A stretch of 5,582 nt of DNA from Zoogloeaceae bacterium (GTDB lineage Bacteria > Pseudomonadota > Gammaproteobacteria > Burkholderiales > Rhodocyclaceae). Below the pieces are notes generated by a model that saw only the letters and a program-made list of their open reading frames with translations, was not told the DNA's origin and searched no databases. The DNA lies in NCBI GenBank assembly GCA_015657735.1, contig SSSX01000808.1, positions 1 to 5,582 of the forward strand, given 5' to 3'. A program made the position numbers and the translations under genes. Below, piece after piece: positions 1-5,411 of the stretch; position 1 is the stretch's first letter, and every line of letters begins with the position of its first letter.

Positions 1-71
1 ACCGGGCTGCCAGCCTCGGCTTGCTTGAGTACGGCAATGATCTGGCTATCGGAAAAGCGTGACGTCTTCAT
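1..71 (-). CDS. IS3-family transposase OrfA, N-terminal 23 residues (partial)
   Basis: The ATG is at 69-71 and the frame stays open to the left edge, giving MKTSRFSDSQIIAVLKQAEA followed by GSP. This is the typical start of the IS3-family OrfA helix-turn-helix protein (IS407/IS1222-like groups; the subgroup is not certain). OrfA carries the DNA-binding part of the transposase and is normally joined by frameshifting to the DDE-type OrfB, which would lie outside the window. A ribosome binding site, GAGGAA, sits about 8 nt before the ATG and supports the start. Only the first helix of the helix-turn-helix is present here. Confidence 0.8.
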   Translation of the reverse strand, partial: MKTSRFSDSQIIAVLKQAEAGSP

Positions 72-140
72 GTAAAAGTTCCTCGGGCTGCTTTGGAGAA
101 AATTCTACTTTTAACCGCCGCTAATTTCCGGGGGGATTAC
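1..140 (-). mobile_element. End of an IS3-type insertion sequence, cut by the window edge
   Basis: Similarity to the DUF3375 gene stops near position 140. From there leftward comes a short non-coding stretch and then the start of an IS3-type orfA on the minus strand, which is the layout of the left end of such an element (terminal repeat, short leader, orfA). The terminal repeat probably starts close to 140 and reads inward on the minus strand as GTAATCCCCCCGG. The exact border, the target-site duplication and the other end cannot be set from this window. The IS is inserted in the same orientation as the gene it breaks. Confidence 0.7.
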
Positions 141-1070
141 CTTGAGGCTACGGGCAAATTGCTGGACAACTTCATGCACACTGCCACCTTCGGCCATCAA
201 GGTTCCCGTCAGGTTTTGCAGGAAGCGTCGTTCTTTCAATTCTAGGCCGCGCGCAAAAGTGCGGGAGGTGACAGACTCCAGGGACTCCATCAACGTCGCA
301 GCTTGCTCACCATCGGTCAGCAGGCGCCAGAAGGCGGTAAAAGTTTTTCCATGCTCACTCTGGGCAATCAGGTCTACGCCGGCGAACAAGGCTTCCAGAA
401 CTTCTCCTCGGCTGCCGTCGCTCTCCATCAAACTTTGGCGAAGTCCTCGATTCAGTTTGTCGAACTCGTCACGTACGTTGCGGAAATCTGCGGCCAATTC
501 TTCGGCGAGGGCAATGATTTCGCGGACACGCTCAAGCGCACGCTCGTCGGGGAGTGTTTTGACACCTTCTCGTTCCAATGCCCTAAGCTCGGCATCGATA
601 CGTTCTCGTTCGGCGATGAGCGTGGCTCGTCTCGTTTCTGGATTGGCATCTGTCTCGTCGGCCAGACGAGTGAGCTGCTGAATGACCGTTGCTAGACGGC
701 TTTCGGTGGCTGTGGTCCGGGGCTTCAACAAGCCATTCAAAAAGCGTAAGGCACTTGTCGCCTCCGAGGTCAACTCAAACTCTTCCTCGCTTGCCCCCGC
801 TGGAAATCGCCGGCTGAGCCAGCCTTCACCAATCCAGTCTGCAACGTAGGCCTGCGGCGTCTGCGGGAGGTCATGGCCATGAGCGCGGAGCGTATCGATT
901 TCTCGCGATAGACGCTCATGGAAAACCGAGCTGGAAAGGGTTTTCTCCTGTTCTAGCAGCAGGCATTGCATCAATCCCATAACCAGGGGGGCCTTGTCGG
1001 CAGCCAGTAATCGCCATAAAGGTCGACTACGCAGGGCAAGCAGAGCCGCTGAAGCACGCTGTGCTTTCAT
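111..1070 (-). pseudogene. jetA: Wadjet kleisin JetA (DUF3375), truncated by an IS
   Basis: JetA is the MukF-like kleisin of Wadjet, an SMC complex (JetABC with the nuclease JetD) that recognises and cuts small circular plasmids. The product matches the N-terminal two thirds of DUF3375 proteins: an opening helical region around ALRSRPLWRLLAADKAPLVM, the ATESRL motif (residues 121-126), a charged helical stretch (about 140-210) and the conserved block ESDGSRGEVLEALFAG followed by TFTAFWRLL (216-251). Family members are usually about 480-500 aa. This one keeps about 310 native residues, then gains a nine-residue tail (VIPPEISGG) encoded by the IS end before TAA. The lost C-terminal part should include the kleisin contact with the SMC head, so loss of function is likely (inference). 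I chose ATG at 1070 over GTG at 1079 because AGGTG lies 6 nt upstream of the ATG. The gene is divergent from the WYL regulator and preceded by its likely operators. Confidence 0.85.
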
Positions 1071-1126
1071 CGGTGGCACCTGACATCGTGGTTTGTATCG
1101 AGCATTGCCCTATCCAAAATAGATGA

Positions 1127-1145
1127 ACGTATAAAAACTATACGT
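1127..1145. promoter_or_regulatory. Candidate operator 1 of the WYL regulator
   Basis: ACGTATA-AAAAC-TATACGT is a perfect 7-bp inverted repeat around a 5-bp A-rich spacer. It lies between the divergent jetA and the regulator gene, 56 bp before the jetA ATG. CapW/BrxR regulators bind inverted repeats as winged-helix dimers, usually upstream of their own gene, so autoregulation and control of jetA are likely (inference). A 10-bp palindrome, TATACGTATA (1139-1148), overlaps its right half. Confidence 0.65.
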
Positions 1146-1158
1146 ATAAAATCGCTGT

Positions 1159-1177
1159 GCGTAAAGTTTTTATACGT
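1159..1177. promoter_or_regulatory. Candidate operator 2 of the WYL regulator
   Basis: GCGTAAA-GTTTT-TATACGT is the reverse complement of operator 1 at 17 of 19 positions, including the spacer (GTTTT against AAAAC). Its centre is 32 bp from the centre of operator 1, about three helical turns, so two dimers would sit on the same DNA face. Its right edge is 17 bp before the regulator ATG, so binding here should block the regulator promoter. A -10-like TATACG (1171-1176) lies inside it and TACAGT (1182-1187) just after it; neither has a clear -35, so the promoter itself is unresolved. Confidence 0.6.
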
Positions 1178-1194
1178 GTGCTACAGTGGCCAGC

Positions 1195-2082
1195 ATGAAA
1201 AAGACGGCCAATCAACGCGCAGAACCGGAGTTACCTACCCGCTGGGGGCCTGAGAAACGGCTTGAGTTCATCGACTTTCGCTTACGCTGGGACGGTCGAT
1301 TGAACAGGGGCGACATCTCCGATTTCTTCGGAATCTCAACGCCTCAAGCCTCCCTCGACATTTCTCGCTACCTGGAGATGGCGCCTCTGAATGCTGTCTA
1401 CGACCGTAGCGAGCGAAGCTACGTCGCAACTCGAGATTTCCAACCGGTTTTTCCCTCCAGTCAGCCACAGAAATACCTCAATGACTTGCTGATGCAAGCA
1501 TATGGCATATTGGACCAAGGCGTGAGCTTTTCCGGGTGGCTACCATCGGTTGCTGTTGCACCTACTCCAGCCCGAACCTTGCAGGCCGAGACCCTGATTG
1601 CGTTGTTAGGGGCAATACGGCGATGCCAGGCCCTGGAGATGACTTATCAGTCGATGACGAGTCCGATGCCAAAAAAACGCCTCGTTTCCCCTAGGGCACT
1701 GGGGTTCGATGGGCATCGCTGGCATGTTCGGGTTTATTGTCACCAAGAGGATGGATTTCGGGACTTTGTTATTGCCCGGATTCTCTCGCTCGGAAATGAG
1801 CAGCCCCCCCCAACAGTGCCGCCCATCGACCAGGAGTGGGAGACCTTGGTTACCCTCGTATTAGCGCCAAACCCCGGACTGCCCGATGCACATCAGCGGG
1901 TTATTGAACTGGACTATGGAATGGTCAATGGCGAGCTACGCTTTGAATGCAAACAAGCGCTGCTGCTTTACGTTGTTAGGAACTTGGGCTTGGACAGTGC
2001 AGAGGGGAAAGCCCCTAGAGTTCAACAAATTGTCCTGCGCAACCTTTCAGAGATTGCACCACTTTTGCCCGCGCAGAACTAA
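1195..2082 (+). CDS. WYL-domain transcriptional regulator, CapW/BrxR type
   Basis: This 295-aa protein has the three-part layout of CapW/BrxR repressors, which control CBASS, BREX and other anti-phage loci. The N-terminal winged helix is at about residues 18-85, with a recognition-helix region around FGISTPQASLDISRYL. The WYL domain (about 145-200) shows Y151, S153, R162, the WHVRVYC strand (176-182), FRDFV (188-192) and R195. These positions match the conserved ligand pocket of the family. The WCX dimerisation domain is at about 215-290. Length is typical and the gene looks intact. ATG at 1195 is preferred to the in-frame GTG at 1186 because CapW/BrxR proteins begin shortly before the winged helix. 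No strong ribosome binding site is visible, so a very short or absent leader is possible. It is divergent from the broken jetA, with two palindromic operators between them, so it most likely represses itself and the Wadjet operon. Which signal its WYL domain senses cannot be read from the sequence. Confidence 0.85.
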   Translation: MKKTANQRAEPELPTRWGPEKRLEFIDFRLRWDGRLNRGDISDFFGISTPQASLDISRYLEMAPLNAVYDRSERSYVATRDFQPVFPSSQPQKYLNDLLMQAYGILDQGVSFSGWLPSVAVAPTPARTLQAETLIALLGAIRRCQALEMTYQSMTSPMPKKRLVSPRALGFDGHRWHVRVYCHQEDGFRDFVIARILSLGNEQPPPTVPPIDQEWETLVTLVLAPNPGLPDAHQRVIELDYGMVNGELRFECKQALLLYVVRNLGLDSAEGKAPRVQQIVLRNLSEIAPLLPAQN

Positions 2083-2083
2083 G

Positions 2084-2728
2084 TCACTGGTGATTGACGA
2101 TGGGCAGGATGTCCATAAAGTCTGTGTGCATCTGACGAACCGGGGCCATGTTCTGTGGATTGCCCGAGAGAATCGCTAATAACTGAGCGCTTAGTGCAAC
2201 CACAGCATTGCCATTCCGAATGACATCGTAAATCAGCTGAGCTGGGTATCCGTTCATTGTCCGAGATAAGGGATGCAAACCGCCATGGGTATAGCTGCTC
2301 ATGGCCTTCCAGGCGACCTCTTTGAATTCGCGTAGCTGAGCAACGATACCGGCCGGTGCATCAGGGTTGGCTTCAAGCTGCTTGAGCATCTCCGCCAGGC
2401 CCTCTCCCTCATTTGCTCGCTTGGCCGACTCCATGGTTAGAGGCTCGGATAGCTTTGTGACCCAGTTTTCGCTAGCCGCGTGGAGCAACCAGATTCCGCG
2501 CACCAGGCTTTCAAACTGGGGGCGGGTCAATGCAATCGCCGAAGAAAACAAACCTTGCTCGAACAGAACAAGCGCACTGACAGCATGCTCCAGCGACAGT
2601 AGGCCGGATTGAAAAGCGGTGATGAACCGTACCTCAGGGTAAGGGGTGAGGGTCTGTACGTGTTGTTGAACCTGCTCATGAAACGCGGCGGTTCGCTCTA
2701 CGAGCTGAAGGAGTTTTTCTTCTGTCAC
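2084..2728 (-). CDS. Helical protein of unknown function (DUF6988/HEPN-like)
   Basis: This 214-aa protein is soluble and predicted all-helical, with no signal peptide or membrane segment. Helices rich in A and L at about residues 35-90 (including LEHAVSALVLFEQGLFSSAI and the R69-P-Q-F-E73 region) are followed by a charged linker (95-125) and a conserved-looking block, WKAMSSYTHGGLHPLSR (140-156). The Y-x-H-G-G pattern after two helices resembles DUF6988 and DUF5677 proteins, which are related in fold to HEPN domains. I do not see a clean R-x4-6-H ribonuclease motif, so RNase activity should not be assumed. The start is GTG at 2728 with no ribosome binding site, but a TATAAT box 7 nt upstream suggests a leaderless transcript. 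The gene is convergent with the WYL regulator (stop codons one base apart) and divergent from the 398-aa gene. A defence role is suggested only by position. Confidence 0.7.
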   Translation of the reverse strand: MTEEKLLQLVERTAAFHEQVQQHVQTLTPYPEVRFITAFQSGLLSLEHAVSALVLFEQGLFSSAIALTRPQFESLVRGIWLLHAASENWVTKLSEPLTMESAKRANEGEGLAEMLKQLEANPDAPAGIVAQLREFKEVAWKAMSSYTHGGLHPLSRTMNGYPAQLIYDVIRNGNAVVALSAQLLAILSGNPQNMAPVRQMHTDFMDILPIVNHQ

Positions 2729-2735
2729 GACAAAG

Positions 2736-2741
2736 ATTATA
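2736..2741 (-). promoter_or_regulatory. Consensus -10 box of the 214-aa gene
   Basis: TATAAT reads perfectly on the minus strand, and transcription would start 7-8 nt downstream at about 2728, which is the GTG start codon itself. That would give a leaderless mRNA, consistent with the absence of any Shine-Dalgarno sequence. No good -35 is visible at 16-18 bp spacing (the sequence there is A/T-rich), so the promoter may be weak or need an activator. Confidence 0.45.
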
Positions 2742-2802
2742 AGAGGGCCTATGCGACCATTTTATGCTGATTGGCTTTGGTGTGTCGGAAAGGAATCGAG
2801 TG

Positions 2803-3999
2803 ATGGAGAAAACGGACAAGCCGGTTGACCGTGAAACACTCTACAACGAGGTCTGGACGGACCCCGTAACAGTAGTGGCGCCGCGCTATGGCCTCTCGGA
2901 TGTTGGACTCGCGAAAATCTGCCGAGCCTTGGCCATCCCCCTACCGAGCCGCGGCTACTGGGCAAAGGTGAAGGCAGGTCGCGTCATGGGGCGCGCACCG
3001 CTCCCTAAGCTCAAAACACCAGGACCGGTGCCAACAGGCTTGGTCAAGCTGCCTCCGGAAAAGGCTGCTGTACGCCAGGCAGCCAGACAATCGGCAGCCA
3101 AGATTCGCAAAGAAACGCCGCCTTTGCCGCCTCCGGAAGAATCACAACCATTCGCTGCCCACCCGTTGGTTCGTGCCGCTGCCAAGCGTCTGAAACAACG
3201 GGATGGTTGGCCACCAGACACGTTGCTTCGCTCAGCCCCCAAAGAGGTGCTGCATCTTGCAGTGACGCGAGATGCACTCGACCGAGCGCTAGGGATTACG
3301 GATGCCCTGGTAAAAGCGCTTATCCAACGAGGCTTTGATGTGGAGGTCGATGGCGAGCATGGTGCAACCATCCTGAAATACATCAAAACCGGAACCAGGT
3401 TGGAGTTCGCATTGACCGAATACATCCGTCGAACGCGCCACGAAATTACCCCGGCAGAAGAGCGTGCCCGAAAACGCTATTGGGAACGTTCGCGCTGGGA
3501 TAACTCAGTCAGTTATCCGCATGTGCCGATGTACGACTACACCCCAACTGGAACTCTCACCATTCAGATTGGCCGATGGCCATCACGAAACTGGAAGGAC
3601 ACCCCGAAAACCCAACTCGAAAAACGCCTCGGAGAGGTTGTCGGTGGCATCGTAGCCCTTGCCCAGGAAACGCACGCCAAAGAGGTTGAAGAGGCGCGAC
3701 GCAAAGAGGCGCACCGGCGAGCTGTGGAGCGCTATGAGTTTCTAACCAAGCGACGTGCAGATGAAGTTGAACGCTTCAAGGAGGTCGAGGCCAGGGCGAC
3801 AGATTGGGAGCGAGCCATGCGCTTACGTGCGTTTGCCGATGCGGTTGAGGCTCAGGCCAAGTTAGCAGGCGAACTATCCTCAGAATACGTGGAGTGGCTC
3901 GCCTGGACTCGCGCTAAAGCCGATTGGCTGGACCCACTCGTTCAAGTCAGCGACCCGATATTGGACGCACCAGAACCCAAGCGCCCCGGTTATTGGTAG
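2803..3999 (+). CDS. Conserved hypothetical protein with HTH-like N-terminus
   Basis: This 398-aa protein belongs to a family I recognise from accessory regions of proteobacteria but cannot name. Its N-terminal segment (about residues 8-70) has the signature RETLYNEVW, then RYGLSDVGLAKICRALAIPL, then PSRGYWAKVKAGR and a PLP motif. This looks like a helix-turn-helix unit that may bind DNA. A basic, proline-rich linker follows (70-125), then a mixed region (140-260) ending in a YDYTPTGTLTIQIG strand-like stretch. A long charged helix, probably coiled coil, covers 270-350, and a conserved-looking end follows, EWLAWTRAKADWLDPL (364-379). No catalytic motif, signal peptide or membrane segment is seen. 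ATG at 2803 is chosen over ATG at 2764 because GGAAAGGA lies 8 nt before it and the family signature begins just after. The gene is divergent from the 214-aa gene across 74 bp, and a hairpin follows it. A regulatory or defence role is possible but unproven. Confidence 0.8.
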   Translation: MEKTDKPVDRETLYNEVWTDPVTVVAPRYGLSDVGLAKICRALAIPLPSRGYWAKVKAGRVMGRAPLPKLKTPGPVPTGLVKLPPEKAAVRQAARQSAAKIRKETPPLPPPEESQPFAAHPLVRAAAKRLKQRDGWPPDTLLRSAPKEVLHLAVTRDALDRALGITDALVKALIQRGFDVEVDGEHGATILKYIKTGTRLEFALTEYIRRTRHEITPAEERARKRYWERSRWDNSVSYPHVPMYDYTPTGTLTIQIGRWPSRNWKDTPKTQLEKRLGEVVGGIVALAQETHAKEVEEARRKEAHRRAVERYEFLTKRRADEVERFKEVEARATDWERAMRLRAFADAVEAQAKLAGELSSEYVEWLAWTRAKADWLDPLVQVSDPILDAPEPKRPGYW

Positions 4000-4022
4000 G
4001 GAATGGCTAGCCTATAAAGCAT

Positions 4023-4050
4023 GAAGCCCATGTCGCTAAACATGGGCTTC
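4023..4050 (+). terminator. Hairpin after the 398-aa gene, probable terminator
   Basis: GAAGCCCATG and CATGGGCTTC form a perfect 10-bp stem around an 8-nt loop, 23 bp after the stop codon at 3999. There is no real T-tract after the stem on the plus strand (GTAAATCTTG), so termination may be inefficient, or the hairpin may protect the 3' end of the mRNA. Confidence 0.55.
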
Positions 4051-4253
4051 GTAAATCTTGAACCCTGGCACTCAAGGCCAAGGTGACCGGCTTCTCGCCG
4101 TTTGGGTACTACTCGGTCATCTTGTCGAACTGCGGCGGATTTTCAGTCATGCTGCCTCCCATCGCGTTGTTCCTGAAGGGCCTGACCAACTGCCCGTCAG
4201 GCTTCGATTCCAGATTACTCCTCCGGATTAAAAAGTCTACTGCCAGGAAAGAA
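4051..4253. other. Gene-free junction with stem-loops and a possible decayed reading frame
   Basis: No convincing gene lies between 4000 and 4305. Two more inverted repeats are present: TGACCG/CGGTCA (4084-4089 and 4114-4119) and GCCTGAC/GTCAGGC (4180-4186 and 4196-4202, 9-nt loop). On the minus strand a frame without stops runs from about 4262 to a TAG at 4109-4111. It contains an ATG at 4148-4150 just after a GGGAGG ribosome-binding-like sequence, giving only 13 residues (MTENPPQFDKMTE). The same frame resumes after the TAG as YPNGEKPVTLALSARVQDL, which could be the remnant of a degraded gene. The short ORFs on the plus strand have no ribosome binding site. The interval probably marks the join between the accessory genes and the yccA core region. 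Confidence 0.4.
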
Positions 4254-4279
4254 AACGGCCCGTCACTTGGCGAGCCGTT
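4254..4279 (-). terminator. Rho-independent terminator of yccA
   Basis: On the minus strand AACGGC pairs with GCCGTT, with two further inner pairs after a one-base mismatch. The stem is followed by a T-rich run, TTCTTTCCT. It begins about 27 bp after the yccA stop codon at 4306-4308, the expected place and direction. Confidence 0.75.
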
Positions 4280-4305
4280 CTGACACCTACCGTCGGCGAG
4301 CTACG

Positions 4306-4980
4306 TTAGTCGTTGCTGGAGAAGCCGAGCAGTTGCAGCACCGACAGGAACAGGTTCAGCACATTCAGGTACATGCTGACCGCGGCCATCACATAGTTGG
4401 TTTCTTCGCCGCGCACCAGACGACTGGTGTCGAAGAGGATGAAGCCAGAGAACAGGAGCGCCGCGACCGCCGAGACGCCAGCCTGCATGGCCGGGACGAA
4501 CATTGCAGCGATGCTGGCCAGGATGACAACAATCAGGCCGGCGAACAGGAAGCCACCCATGCGGGAGAAATCCTTGCCTGTCTTATGAACATAACCTGTC
4601 AGCGCCAAGGTGACCGCCGTCGTGATGACGGCAGCGGTCAATACCGTGCTGCTGCCACCAGCTAGATTGATGTAGTGGGATAGCGTCGGACCGAGGCCCA
4701 GACCGCTGAGGGCCGTAAAGGTCAGCATGGTCGGCACGGCCGCTGCGGTATTTCGATTCTTGTTCAGGTAGAGCAACGGCACCAGGCCGAGCAGCGTGAA
4801 CACAATGCCGGCCAGCGGGCCAAAGCCGGCCAGCATGCTGATACCTGCGCCTACGCCGGCGACAGCGGTAGACAGAGCGAGTAGTTGGTAGGTATTGCGA
4901 ATGACACGGTTGGTGTCGGGCGCTGCATACGTGCCATATTCGGTTTTGCTCAGGTCGATAACACGTGCTTCAGTGCGCAT
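4306..4980 (-). CDS. yccA: YccA-like Bax-inhibitor-1 family inner-membrane protein
   Basis: This 224-aa protein is an integral inner-membrane protein of the BI-1/YccA family; E. coli YccA (about 219 aa) binds the membrane protease FtsH and modulates its activity. A soluble N-terminus of about 30 residues is followed by seven hydrophobic segments at roughly 33-51, 54-72, 83-104, 110-130, 142-163, 167-185 and 197-219. Stretches close to E. coli YccA include RNTYQLLALS (28-37), GKDFSRMGGFLFAG (135-148), ILFDTSRLVRGEETNY (181-196) and the end LLGFSSND. D184 is kept, but the second acidic residue that forms a di-aspartate pH/calcium sensor in other BI-1 proteins (as in B. subtilis YetJ) is replaced (YLNVLNLF, N206), as in YccA-type members. 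The start ATG at 4980 has GGAGGA 10 nt upstream. A terminator follows at 4254-4279. It is a single-gene unit and probably core chromosome. Confidence 0.92.
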   Translation of the reverse strand: MRTEARVIDLSKTEYGTYAAPDTNRVIRNTYQLLALSTAVAGVGAGISMLAGFGPLAGIVFTLLGLVPLLYLNKNRNTAAAVPTMLTFTALSGLGLGPTLSHYINLAGGSSTVLTAAVITTAVTLALTGYVHKTGKDFSRMGGFLFAGLIVVILASIAAMFVPAMQAGVSAVAALLFSGFILFDTSRLVRGEETNYVMAAVSMYLNVLNLFLSVLQLLGFSSND

Positions 4981-5003
4981 GGTGGTTTATTCCTCCAGTA
5001 GTA

Positions 5004-5035
5004 GGTGACGCCACTGTATGTCGGGGCTCGTCACC
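5004..5035. promoter_or_regulatory. Inverted repeat upstream of yccA
   Basis: GGTGACG (5004-5010) and CGTCACC (5029-5035) are perfect 7-bp arms with an 18-bp spacer, just upstream of the yccA ribosome binding site (4991-4996). It could be a hairpin in the yccA leader or a binding site for a dimeric regulator. No convincing -35/-10 pair was found, so its position relative to the transcription start is unknown. Confidence 0.4.
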
Positions 5036-5061
5036 AAAAAATCAATCCACTGCTGAGTGAT

Positions 5062-5080
5062 GGTTCGAAAAAATCGAATC
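5062..5080. promoter_or_regulatory. Palindrome TTCGA-A5-TCGAA upstream of yccA
   Basis: TTCGA (5064-5068) and TCGAA (5074-5078) flank five A residues, with an outer G/C pair at 5062 and 5080. The 19-bp size fits a dimeric regulator site. GATGGTT is repeated directly on either side (5059-5065 and 5084-5090), the second copy lying inside another short inverted repeat, TCAAT/ATTGA (5079-5095). I do not recognise the regulator. Confidence 0.35.
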
Positions 5081-5180
5081 AATGATGGTTATTGATGAGG
5101 TTTTGTTTGGTGCTAGACGGCCAATGGCTCTGTCCGCGTGCTTCATCGCCGAAAACCCATTGAATTTTCAAGGATTTATT

Positions 5181-5345
5181 TTGGCCAAGAATTGCTTTAT
5201 TTCTTCACGATTGGCCAAGATATGCTTTTCAGTGCTCTGGAGAGCATCGCTTTCAGCGCATTTTGGAGCGTTTTTGTGGGGCCAGAGGTATGCTTCAGGG
5301 GGCTTCTTGGCCAGTTAATGCTTTATTTCGGGGCAAGAAATGCTT
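5181..5345. repeat. Five degenerate copies of TTGGCCA-N5-TGCTT
   Basis: Copies are at 5181-5197, 5211-5227, 5278-5295 (GGGGCCA, 6-bp gap), 5307-5323 and 5329-5345 (CGGGGCA). Copies 1, 2 and 4 match the consensus TTGGCCA and TGCTT exactly, and all five keep TGCTT. Start-to-start spacings are 30, 67, 29 and 22 bp, so the repeat is not a protein repeat in one frame. The copies fill the AT-richer gap between yccA and the sensor kinase gene (4981-5411), where I see no gene. They could be sites for a DNA-binding protein, part of a small RNA, or a decayed repeat family. I do not recognise the motif. Confidence 0.5.
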
Positions 5346-5359
5346 AAAGGCACAGTATC

Positions 5360-5396
5360 GGCGAAGGCCATGCGGGTTTTTTTGCGCCCGTTCGCC
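5360..5396 (-). terminator. Inverted repeat after the kinase gene, possible terminator
   Basis: GGCGAA (5360-5365) pairs with TTCGCC (5391-5396), and CGGG (5373-5376) with CCCG (5387-5390), leaving a 7-nt bulge and a loop rich in A on the minus strand. It starts 16 bp after the kinase stop codon. On the minus strand no T-tract follows the stem, so this is a weak terminator call. The run of seven T at 5377-5383 would suit a plus-strand terminator, but no plus-strand gene precedes it. Confidence 0.35.
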
Positions 5397-5411
5397 AGCA
5401 CCTGGCTCGGT

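Noticed and set aside
142..695. Plus-strand open frames of 179 and 130 codons opposite jetA
   Set aside because: They lie wholly inside the DUF3375 gene on the other strand, lack ribosome binding sites and have low-complexity, serine/arginine-rich products, typical of antisense shadows.
2140..2160. R-x4-6-H HEPN ribonuclease motif in the 214-aa protein
   Set aside because: No arginine lies at the correct distance before a histidine in the expected helix; the nearest conserved-looking histidines are in Y-T-H-G-G and L-H-P-L-S-R, so catalysis is not claimed.
4150..4210. Integron attC site in the hairpin at 4180-4202
   Set aside because: The required core-site pair (GTTRRRY and RYYYAAC) is not present around the hairpin.
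4196..4226. tRNA 3' end or attachment site around TTCGATTCC
   Set aside because: The T-arm does not pair properly, the sequence ends CCG rather than CCA, and no matching acceptor or anticodon arm is found upstream. No second copy is seen in the window.
4083..4283. 66-codon plus-strand frame in the junction
   Set aside because: No ribosome binding site, it spans the yccA terminator and it shows no family resemblance.
4267..4665. Plus-strand 132-codon frame opposite yccA
   Set aside because: It is antisense to a clearly recognised membrane protein gene; its Q/E/H/R-rich product is what the complement of membrane-protein codons gives.
5181..5345. CRISPR array
   Set aside because: Repeat units are only 17 bp with variable sequence, spacing runs from 22 to 67 bp, and no cas gene is present.
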